Source: DATJFH01 sp035495815 (GTDB lineage: Bacteria; Acidobacteriota; Terriglobia; Bryobacterales; Bryobacteraceae). From it: 22,141 nt of DNA. Position 1 is the first letter of the stretch, and the number at the start of each line of letters is the position of its first letter. The position numbers and the translations under genes are program-made. Positions 15,990 through 22,141 of this stretch are shown in pieces. The notes beneath the pieces are model-generated. The model was not told the origin of the DNA, ran no database searches, and worked only from the letters and a program-made list of their open reading frames with translations. The stretch is from contig DATJFH010000089.1 in the NCBI GenBank assembly GCA_035495815.1, positions 1-22,141 of the forward strand, in the 5' to 3' direction.

Positions 15990-16697
15990 CTATTCCGTAT
16001 CGCCGGCGGCGATCTGGGTTCCTTCGAGCAGCGATACTTCGCTGAATGCGACCGAAAGGTTGGCTTTGCCCACGATGCGGGTTTCCACCGTGGTCTTGAT
16101 CCGGCTCGGAACCGCGACGCCGTCCTGGATCTGGTAGTCCCTCACGAACTCGACCTTCTTCAGGAAGATAGAAGGGCTCTTGACGAAACGGCCGGATTCG
16201 CGAACGGGAAGATGCGTCGCCGGATCGATCCAGAGTTCGCCCTCGAACAGCCCCACCCTTTTCTTGCGCGGCGTGACGTGAAATGCGTGAACCCGGCGCC
16301 CCTCCGCCTGAATGAGACCTTTATACTTGAACTTGTAATTGGCAGGGGTCACGGCCAGCGACGCCTGCTCTGACTTGAACGATTCCGATTCGGCCGTCAG
16401 ATAGCGGGCGATGACATCGTTCTTGATGGTGCGGTCGCCTTCGAAACGAAGCAGGTCGTACGTAATCCGGCCCAGGTTCGAAATATGCCGCAAGGCCCGG
16501 AGCCGGCCGTGCTTGTTCAGCTTCGGAAGGTCGGCCTCGATGTCCACCGACATCGAAGCGCCCTGCAGGCGGCTCTGCTGCGCCTTCGAAACCGCCAGGT
16601 AGTCGTGTATGATGCCCGCCGCTTCAAACGACCAGTCCTCGGCGTAAGCTCCGCCCGAGATCGCGATAAATAGTGCAACGTAGGAACAAACCCGCAA
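15990..16697 (-). CDS. LolA/RseB-like periplasmic protein
   Basis: The protein has 235 residues. A signal peptide with a short basic start and an apolar core (about 1-19, likely cut at AYA-ED) leads into a beta-rich region of the kind seen in LolA, MucB/RseB and other outer-membrane lipoprotein-sorting-like proteins. A typical segment is GELWIDPATHLPVRESGRF (about 152-170). The LolA-like fold is a half-barrel that binds lipids or lipid-modified proteins. Only a TTG start (16697) is available, because a stop codon lies two codons upstream. It sits 10 bases before hpnJ and is probably cotranscribed with it, so periplasmic handling of a hopanoid or lipid is an attractive inference. A general periplasmic role unrelated to hopanoids is equally possible from sequence alone. 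Confidence 0.8.
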   Translation of the reverse strand: MRVCSYVALFIAISGGAYAEDWSFEAAGIIHDYLAVSKAQQSRLQGASMSVDIEADLPKLNKHGRLRALRHISNLGRITYDLLRFEGDRTIKNDVIARYLTAESESFKSEQASLAVTPANYKFKYKGLIQAEGRRVHAFHVTPRKKRVGLFEGELWIDPATHLPVRESGRFVKSPSIFLKKVEFVRDYQIQDGVAVPSRIKTTVETRIVGKANLSVAFSEVSLLEGTQIAAGDTE

Positions 16698-16734
16698 GTA
16701 TTAAACCCCGACGAATTGAATGGTAGTCTTCCAT

Positions 16735-16763
16735 ATGGTATCAGTTCAGTATCTTCCGGGCAA
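16735..16763 (-). promoter_or_regulatory. Candidate sigma70-type promoter for LolA-like/hpnJ/hpnI run
   Basis: On the minus strand TTGCCC (16758-16763) is separated by 17 bases from TACCAT (16735-16740). Each hexamer matches about four of six consensus bases. Transcription would begin roughly 30 bases before the TTG start at 16697. It lies in the 66-base gap after the MFS gene, the natural place for a separate hopanoid-gene promoter. Confidence 0.3.
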
Positions 16764-18029
16764 TCACGGGTCTCCGGGCAGGTTTTGGACTGTTTCACCG
16801 TGTCTGGGCCGCGTCTCCTCCATCGCCATCGCCACCACCACTCCGGAGGCGAGCGTCAGCGCCGCGGCTGCCCCGATCGTCGCCGGAATTCCTACCCGGT
16901 CCGCCAGCGCCCCGGCTATAAGACCGCTGACCGCGTAACCGGCGTCCCGCCACATCCGGTACACCCCCAGCGCCGACGCGCGCCATTCCGGCCGGGCTGC
17001 ATCCGAAATCGTGGCCAGCAAGGTCGGATAGACAAGCGCCGTGCCGAACCCCGCCGCCGCCGCCCCCGCCACCGCCACTCCGAAGCCCCCGCGCTGGAGG
17101 AACAGTACGATTCCCGCGGTCTGCAACCACATACCGGCCGCGATCATCCATTTACGGCCCCAGCGGTCGCTCAGCGCGCCCGTCGCCAGCTGGCAGATTC
17201 CCCACATGGCCGGATACGTTGCCGCGGCCGCTCCAATCTGGGCGACGGTCATCCCGGCGCCCGACCAGAAGATGGGCAGCAGGCCCCAGATCATCCCGTC
17301 GTTCATCTTGTTCACCATGCCCGCCTGGCTGGCGCTGAACAGCGTCCGCTGTTTCCAGAGCGTCAGCGCCAGGATCCGCGAAAATGGCGGACTCTCCCCG
17401 GAACCCCCGTGTTCCCGGCGCGCATGGGCCCGCGTATCCCCCACTCGAAACGACAGCGCCAGGCCCGTCAGCGCGAACCCGATGCCCGGCAGAAACGGCG
17501 CCGCCCGCAGCCCGTAATGCGACGCCAGATAGCCGGTCATCAGCGCCGAGAGCGAGACGCCGATGTATCCGCTGAACTCGTTGATGCCGATCGCCATGCC
17601 CCGCCGCCTGGGTCCGGCCACGTCTACCATCATGATGAGCGCCGACGACCAGCACAGTCCCTGGTTGATCCCCAGCAGCACGTTGGCGAACACTACCCAT
17701 CCCCACGACGGAGCGGTCATGATCAGCAGGGGAACCGGGAGCCCCGCCAGCCAGCCCGCGATCATCATTCGCTTGCGTCCGATGCGCTCCGAAACATGCC
17801 CGGCGAATAGGTTCGCAGCCGCCTTCGTCAGCCCGAATGCCACCAGAAAGGAAAGCGTTACCGACTTCGACACCATTCCGAAGCTGGCTTTGGCGATCAG
17901 CGGTAGAACCGCCCGCTCGAGTCCAACGGTCGCCCCGATGAAGGCCGTAACCAGAATCAGCAGGGTGAACGGCTTGGCGTTGGCGCGAATGCCTGACTGG
18001 ATGGCCAGCGTTGGTGTGGATGCGGAAAT
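16764..18029 (-). CDS. MFS transporter with candidate ATT start
   Basis: This twelve-helix-type major facilitator protein has about 421 residues if it starts at ATT 18029. MFS loop signatures are visible: the helix 2-3 region GHVSERIGRKRMM and its second-half counterpart GALSDRWGRKWMI. The first helix (LLILVTAFIGATVGLERAVLP, about residues 23-43) lies upstream of the first ATG (17876), so the gene must begin earlier. No ATG, GTG or TTG occurs in frame between that ATG and the stop at 18063. The ATT at 18029 has AGGA nine bases upstream and falls after a good promoter, so it is my best choice. CTG at 18008 is an alternative with no ribosome site. A point mutation or sequence error at the true start is also possible. 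The substrate is unknown. It lies between a glycan ABC permease and hopanoid genes. Confidence 0.85.
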   Translation of the reverse strand: MSASTPTLAIQSGIRANAKPFTLLILVTAFIGATVGLERAVLPLIAKASFGMVSKSVTLSFLVAFGLTKAAANLFAGHVSERIGRKRMMIAGWLAGLPVPLLIMTAPSWGWVVFANVLLGINQGLCWSSALIMMVDVAGPRRRGMAIGINEFSGYIGVSLSALMTGYLASHYGLRAAPFLPGIGFALTGLALSFRVGDTRAHARREHGGSGESPPFSRILALTLWKQRTLFSASQAGMVNKMNDGMIWGLLPIFWSGAGMTVAQIGAAAATYPAMWGICQLATGALSDRWGRKWMIAAGMWLQTAGIVLFLQRGGFGVAVAGAAAAGFGTALVYPTLLATISDAARPEWRASALGVYRMWRDAGYAVSGLIAGALADRVGIPATIGAAAALTLASGVVVAMAMEETRPRHGETVQNLPGDP

Positions 18030-18083
18030 GGCGCCCGTTCCTGACTTGGTTCCGGAAGCTGCTCAGGACCGGAACGAAGTCTC

Positions 18084-18113
18084 GTTATACCGAATCGGGC
18101 GGAGCCATGGCAA
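18084..18113 (-). promoter_or_regulatory. Candidate sigma70-type promoter for MFS gene
   Basis: On the minus strand TTGCCA (18108-18113, five of six consensus bases) is followed after 18 bases by TATAAC (18084-18089, five of six). Transcription would begin near 18077, leaving about 48 bases of leader to the ATT start. It sits in the 101-base gap after the ABC permease, suggesting the MFS gene can be expressed separately from the glycan genes. It is the best-matching promoter in the window. Confidence 0.5.
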
Positions 18114-18130
18114 GACGCCGGGCAGCCTGT

Positions 18131-19336
18131 TCACATCAGATCGGCGAAGCTGCGCCGCAACTTATAAAACCACGCGTAGCCCGACAAAAACACGGCAGCC
18201 GACAAGATCCAAAATCCTGCCAGGCTCTGCGCCCCCGGGCTGTGCCCTTCGAGCAGCACGCCCCGGTAAAGCCGCACCAGCACGAAAATGGGATTGCTCG
18301 ACAGAATCGCCATCGCCGCCGCGGGCATCTGCGCCTGCGGATAACAGATCGGCGTCAGAAAGAACCAGAGAGTCAGCAGAAATCCGATCACCTGTCCCAA
18401 GTCCCGCACGAACACGCCCAGCGCCGCCAGGAACCAGCACACCCCCAGGGTGAACAGGACTTGCGGCGCCACGATCAACGGAAGCCACCACAGAGTGGCC
18501 GGAGCCTGTCCCCTCGCAATGATCAGCCCGCCCACGAACAGGACAATCATTACCAGTTCGCTCACCAGTCCCGCCGCCACCAGGTTCACCGGCAGCGTCT
18601 CCACCGGGAACACCAGCTTCTTGACGAAATTCCGATGCTCCCAGATCACCGTCGGCGCGCGGGCGGCCGCCTCGCTGAACGCGAGCCAGGGAAGCATTCC
18701 CGCGAAAAAATAAAGTACGAAGCCGGAGCGGCTGGGGTCGGCCTCGAAGCGCGTCTCGAGCACCACTCCAAAAACGAAGTAATAAGTCAGCATCAGCAGC
18801 AGGGGTGTCAGAAGCGTCCACCATCTCCCGCCGAACGAGCCCCGGTAGCGGCTCAGCAGGTCCCGCCGGACCATGGTCCGGATCAGGCCGCGATGCCGCC
18901 AGACTGCCAGCCACGGCCAGGTCAGAAGCCGGCCTGAAGAGCGCAGCATGCGCTCGCCGCGCACCGTCCGCAGCGTGATCACCCGGACGCGCTCGACCGC
19001 GCACACGCCGCCCGCCACCGCGGCGTCGATCGCCAGGAACCGCCAGCCCTTCTCGTAAAACCAGGCGGCGTTCTCCCGCATCGGCGACACGACAACGCGA
19101 TAGCGTCCGGGCGCGAAGGGCATGTCGAAAATAATCTCGACATGCGCCCGGTCCTCGCCCACCGGAGTGCGCGCGCCGTCCACCAGCAGCGCGTCCGTCT
19201 CCGGGTCGAAGACCTGATAGCCGATGCGGAGATCGCTCCCCCGCCAGCTTTCCCCCGACGTATTCTCGATATCGAAAGCCACCGCCAGCCGCAGGCCGTC
19301 GGCGTGCACTTTCGGGACAGAGTAACGCGCGCTCAT
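18131..19336 (-). CDS. Polysaccharide-type ABC transporter permease with N-terminal Wzt-like domain
   Basis: The protein has 401 residues. The C-terminal 250 or so residues are an ABC-2 membrane component with about six helices (from WWTLLTPLLLMLTYYFVFG, 172-190), like Wzm/TagG permeases that export O-antigen or other lipid-linked glycans. The first 105 or so residues are soluble and beta-rich. They resemble the carbohydrate-binding C-terminal domain of Wzt ATPases: LRLAVAFDIEN (15-25), IGYQVFDPET (38-47), VEIIFDMPFAPGRYRVVV (66-83). That domain normally sits on the ATPase, so its place here at the permease N-terminus is unusual. No ATPase gene is in the window and it should lie upstream of 22141 or elsewhere. 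The ATG overlaps the preceding stop by 4 bases. The permease call is firm and the domain call is moderate. Confidence 0.88.
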   Translation of the reverse strand: MSARYSVPKVHADGLRLAVAFDIENTSGESWRGSDLRIGYQVFDPETDALLVDGARTPVGEDRAHVEIIFDMPFAPGRYRVVVSPMRENAAWFYEKGWRFLAIDAAVAGGVCAVERVRVITLRTVRGERMLRSSGRLLTWPWLAVWRHRGLIRTMVRRDLLSRYRGSFGGRWWTLLTPLLLMLTYYFVFGVVLETRFEADPSRSGFVLYFFAGMLPWLAFSEAAARAPTVIWEHRNFVKKLVFPVETLPVNLVAAGLVSELVMIVLFVGGLIIARGQAPATLWWLPLIVAPQVLFTLGVCWFLAALGVFVRDLGQVIGFLLTLWFFLTPICYPQAQMPAAAMAILSSNPIFVLVRLYRGVLLEGHSPGAQSLAGFWILSAAVFLSGYAWFYKLRRSFADLM

Positions 19337-21279
19337 GAATACAGCCAGCCCGGATAGCGCTCCCGCACGGCCCCCGTCTTCCGGCCGACGGCGTAGATGC
19401 CGTCACCCCGCAAGTGCGCGGGCAGGCTGCAGTGTTCGAGCAGCCGCCCGACCCACGCGTATTCCGGCGACGGCGTGTCGCGAAACGGCCCGGTCTCGAG
19501 CTCCACCACAGAGAAGCCCGCGTTCTCGAGCAGCTGGTGGATCTCGCGCGGCGTGTACTCGCGGTTGTGGCGCGCGTCCACGGCGTCGCCTTCCACGGCA
19601 GGCCGTATGTAGGCATGGAAGAATCCCGGATGGTAGCCCTGCAGGATTGCCGCGATCCCGCGCAGCGCGGCAATATTGGGCGTCGTCAACACCAGATGGC
19701 CGCCCGGCTTCAGGATCCGGTTCACCTCCATCATCAGGTGCATCGGGTCCTGGCAGAGATGCTCGATCAACTCGCCGCACAGCACGGTGGTGAAGTACCC
19801 GTCGGAGTAGGGATAGCAGTCCCTTTCCGCGTCGAAGTGATCGATCTCGCACTCGAAAGTCTCGCCTTCCGCCGACACGGCCGTCCGTCGGCCGGTTTGC
19901 CCCAGCTTGCCGAAGTAGCATCCCCGCACCTCGCCATACCCGAGATGCGAACGCAGGGCCGGCGTGATTTGCAGGTACGCGCCCATCTCGAGAATGCGGT
20001 CGGAGGGACCGCCCGGCGGCGTCAGCGCCAGCGTCCTTTCGAGGCGCGTCAGGTGCGTTTCCACGTAAGCCCGCGCAGGACCGTCCGGCGCCCAGGTCGA
20101 GATCTGCTCCGCCGCGACCGGCTGTGAAGCCGCTTCCGGCAGGGCTGGAGGCGCTTCGTCCCGCCATTCGACACCCTCCAGGACAGCGCTCAGGAAGGTA
20201 GCGTACCGGCGGGCGGCCAGCTCCCAGTTGCATTCGCGCTCGACGAAGCAGCGGGCGCGCTCTCCCATGGCGCGGGCAAGGTCCGGCCGGGAAACCAGCA
20301 GGTCGAGGTACTCGAACAGCGTATCCTCTTCAGCGGCATCCACCGGGGCCTTGAGGCAGACGTCGTCCGGCAGCTCCCGGAAGGAGCCCACGTCCGAGAC
20401 GATCGACGCCCGGCCGAGTCCCCAGGCGCGCAGCAGACTGCCCGAGCTTTCCCCGACCGTCGGATAGCGCAGGTTGAGGACAATGTCGCAGGCGGACATG
20501 TAGCCGGTAAAATCCTCGATCGGCGCGTAGCCCGTCACGCGCGCGGACGCCGTCAGGTCCAGCGTGCGGATCAGCGGCTTCAGAGGAAAGTCCGGGTGTT
20601 CCTCGCCCACCAGGATCAACCGCACCTGCGGCGACACCTTGAGCAGCCGCCGGAACGCCCGCAGCGATTCGGCGATGCGCTTGTATGGCTTCAGAAAGCC
20701 GAAGATTCCGATCAGCGGGGTGGCCTCGTCGACCCCCAGCCGGTCCCGCCAGGCCATGCGGTCCACGGCCGGAATCCATGCTCCGTGAGGAATGCGCGCG
20801 ACGGGTCCGCCATAGCCCGCCAGCCGCACCCGGTCGGCCATGTATTGGCTGTGGACGATTACGCCGCGCGCCGATTCGAGGATCCGCCGCAGCATGGGCA
20901 CGCCGTCGTAATCTGGACCCGTTTCGAGCGCGGCCACGCGTTGCGCATGCGCCAGGGCGGCGGGCCCGCCGTCGTACTCGGCCTCCCGCAGGTATCCGTC
21001 CCAGTCGCCCCGCTTGATCGTGAGGTCGGCCACGAGGTGGTGCAGGTTGGCTTCGTGCAGCGCCACCACACCCGGACGCCGCAGCGCCGATTCGTACACG
21101 AAATCGTGATGTCCGTTGTTGCCGATCTGGTAGAGCGCGATGTCGCATTCGCCCCCGTCGCCGGCCGCCGTAAATGTGCGCAGATCCACCAGCGCGGAAA
21201 GGCGTGCGATCAGCGCCTCGGAATAATCCGCGATCCCGCTTTTCGACGGCGGGAGCGGCGAGAAAAACGCGACCCGCAT
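19333..21279 (-). CDS. Glycosyltransferase (GT4-like) fused to SAM methyltransferase
   Basis: The protein has 648 residues in two catalytic parts. The N-terminal 370 or so residues are a GT-B glycosyltransferase: SPLPPSKSGIADYS (7-20) is typical of the N-domain, and GIFGFLKPYKR (191-201), LILVGEEH (221-228) and the donor-site region PTVGESSGSLLRAWGLG (273-289) mark the GT4-type C-domain. A short linker (about 372-400) leads to a class I methyltransferase with a degenerate motif I (ILEMGAYL, 429-436) and the clear LIEHL ... RILKPGGHLVLTTPN block (504-535). The product may be a methylated or methyl-capped glycan. It starts 2 bases after the DUF3108 gene and overlaps the ABC permease start by 4 bases (ATGA), pointing to a glycan assembly and export operon. 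Sugar donor, acceptor and methyl target are unknown. Confidence 0.92.
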   Translation of the reverse strand: MRVAFFSPLPPSKSGIADYSEALIARLSALVDLRTFTAAGDGGECDIALYQIGNNGHHDFVYESALRRPGVVALHEANLHHLVADLTIKRGDWDGYLREAEYDGGPAALAHAQRVAALETGPDYDGVPMLRRILESARGVIVHSQYMADRVRLAGYGGPVARIPHGAWIPAVDRMAWRDRLGVDEATPLIGIFGFLKPYKRIAESLRAFRRLLKVSPQVRLILVGEEHPDFPLKPLIRTLDLTASARVTGYAPIEDFTGYMSACDIVLNLRYPTVGESSGSLLRAWGLGRASIVSDVGSFRELPDDVCLKAPVDAAEEDTLFEYLDLLVSRPDLARAMGERARCFVERECNWELAARRYATFLSAVLEGVEWRDEAPPALPEAASQPVAAEQISTWAPDGPARAYVETHLTRLERTLALTPPGGPSDRILEMGAYLQITPALRSHLGYGEVRGCYFGKLGQTGRRTAVSAEGETFECEIDHFDAERDCYPYSDGYFTTVLCGELIEHLCQDPMHLMMEVNRILKPGGHLVLTTPNIAALRGIAAILQGYHPGFFHAYIRPAVEGDAVDARHNREYTPREIHQLLENAGFSVVELETGPFRDTPSPEYAWVGRLLEHCSLPAHLRGDGIYAVGRKTGAVRERYPGWLYS

Positions 21280-21281
21280 GA

Positions 21282-21992
21282 TTAGCGCGTCAGTTCCATG
21301 GAAAGCGTGCCCAGCGCGAGCGGCGTTCGCAGCGACATCGATACCGGCGTCCGGGCGGCGTCCCGGGCCAGCAGGATATCGAAATCCAGGTTCGACGCCG
21401 GACCGCGCACATTCACCGCCAGCCGGTCGGCGGCCGCCCCCTTCACCGGCTGCTCGCCGGTATAAACCGGACGCACATCGTACGGCCCGCCAAAAACCAC
21501 GTTGCTCGAGGGCGGCACGCGGCCCTGTCCCATTTCAAATCGGGCGAAATAGAGATAGGCCAGCGCATCGCGGGCGCAGGGCGCGACATTGAATTCGCTC
21601 GAGCCTCCGTTGCGGGTGGTGCGGGTGGCCTTGTTCTTTTCCGGGTCGAAGCGTACCGATTCGAGCGATTTTCGCGGCCCATGCGCGGAGTCGCGCTCGA
21701 ATTCCACCGAGCACAGATTCGAAGTGGCCAGCGACCGGTAGCTGTCCTTCACCGGAAGGCCCGGAACGGACACGTCGAGCGTGAGCTGGAATTCCCACTG
21801 CCCTCCCTCCACCCGCCGCGCGCTCATCCGCCCCGAGCCCAGGCTGACCCCGGAGGGACCCGCGACCCGGAACGACAGCGATTCGTCACCGAACGGAAAG
21901 CCGGTCAACTTCGGAGCCGAACTCTGCGCCAGGCAGGCCAGGGGAGCCAGCAACAACAGCGGGCGCAGCGAGGCTCTCCAAATCCTCGTCAT
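21282..21992 (-). CDS. DUF3108-type secreted protein
   Basis: The protein has 236 residues. An N-terminal signal peptide (about 1-22, ending near CLAQS, with a Cys that could also mark a lipoprotein) is followed by a beta-rich region resembling DUF3108 proteins: FPFGDESLSFRV (32-43), then VPGLPVKDSYRS (76-87), and later a VYTGEQPVKG segment. These proteins are periplasmic or envelope-located and have no known function. Its ATG overlaps the preceding glycosyltransferase stop by 4 bases and it ends 2 bases before the glycosyltransferase-methyltransferase gene. It is therefore firmly inside the glycan operon, and an envelope role linked to glycan synthesis or assembly is inferred. Confidence 0.82.
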   Translation of the reverse strand: MTRIWRASLRPLLLLAPLACLAQSSAPKLTGFPFGDESLSFRVAGPSGVSLGSGRMSARRVEGGQWEFQLTLDVSVPGLPVKDSYRSLATSNLCSVEFERDSAHGPRKSLESVRFDPEKNKATRTTRNGGSSEFNVAPCARDALAYLYFARFEMGQGRVPPSSNVVFGGPYDVRPVYTGEQPVKGAAADRLAVNVRGPASNLDFDILLARDAARTPVSMSLRTPLALGTLSMELTR

Positions 21993-22141
21993 CGGCTGGA
22001 CACAGATGCGCCGGCGTGCTGCGGCGCCCCCCGCCGGGTCCGCTCGGCGACGCTGTAATAGACTTCCAGCGTCTTCCGGGCCGATTGCTGCCAGCTGAAC
22101 TGCGCCGCGCGCTGCTGTCCCAGACGCTCCATGCGCGTGCG
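21989..22141 (-). CDS. C-terminal end of a glycosyltransferase (start outside window)
   Basis: Only the last 50 residues are in the window. They read like the C-terminus of a GT4-type glycosyltransferase: an Arg/Gln-rich helix followed by AAQFSWQQSARKTLEVYYSV, matching the usual 'F-SW...A..TL.VY' ending. The stop overlaps the ATG of the DUF3108 gene (ATGA), so translation is coupled. This shows that the operon extends to the right of the window. The GT4 call is moderate because the catalytic part is not visible. Confidence 0.75.
   Translation of the reverse strand, partial: RTRMERLGQQRAAQFSWQQSARKTLEVYYSVAERTRRGAPQHAGASVSSR

Noticed and set aside
18085..18108. Short ORF MAPPDSV in the ABC permease-MFS gap
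   Set aside because: It is seven codons, out of frame with the MFS gene, has no ribosome binding site, and overlaps the better-supported promoter.

Overview
This is a GC-rich, densely coded bacterial window. It most likely comes from an Acidobacteriota member of the Solibacter/Bryobacter type. The evidence is a roughly 1,080-residue Oar-like TonB-dependent receptor with a carboxypeptidase-regulatory N-domain and an 'LPLNGRN' plug motif, several Tat-exported sugar-metabolism proteins, hopanoid-tailoring genes, and many overlapping start/stop codons. The lineage is inferred from gene style and was not tested by a search. Long open frames antisense to the real genes come from the GC bias and are left out.

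Region 1 (1-1.7 kb, minus strand) holds a PhoB-like response regulator and a translationally coupled PhoR-like sensor kinase that runs off the left edge. Region 2 (1.8-4.35 kb, plus strand) is divergent from it and holds two Tat-signal proteins: an enolase-superfamily dehydratase/racemase and a mannonate-dehydratase (UxuA)-like TIM barrel. A hairpin with a TTCG loop lies between them. Region 3 (4.36-8.84 kb, minus strand) holds the TonB-dependent receptor followed by a Tat-signal beta-propeller of the oligogalacturonate-lyase-like type. Regions 2 and 3 together resemble an envelope-located system for taking up and processing uronate-type sugars, although no substrate is proven.

Region 4 (8.97-12.5 kb) holds a small membrane protein on the plus strand. 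Convergent to it are a secreted CehA/McbA-type PHP metallohydrolase-like protein and a zinc-lacking medium-chain dehydrogenase, both on the minus strand. Both minus-strand genes have the same 11-base TATACTGGCCG element upstream.

Region 5 (12.6 kb to the right edge, all minus strand) is a surface-lipid/glycan block. In transcription order it has the tail of a glycosyltransferase, a DUF3108 protein, a glycosyltransferase-methyltransferase fusion, a polysaccharide-type ABC permease with an extra N-terminal beta-rich domain, an MFS transporter, a LolA-like periplasmic protein, the hopanoid radical-SAM enzyme HpnJ, two small EamA membrane proteins, and the hopanoid glycosyltransferase HpnI. HpnI and HpnJ act on bacteriohopanetetrol side chains. 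The small EamA pair between them resembles ArnE/ArnF and is a candidate flippase. The deacetylase HpnK and the earlier hpn genes are not in the window.

The most noteworthy points are the hpnJ-EamA-EamA-hpnI arrangement with a LolA-like partner, the Wzt-like domain apparently fused to an ABC permease, the MFS gene with no ATG/GTG/TTG start ahead of its first membrane helix, and the exported uronate-type enzymes. No RNA genes, CRISPR arrays, insertion sequences or phage genes were seen. No gene-free stretch exceeds about 130 bases.
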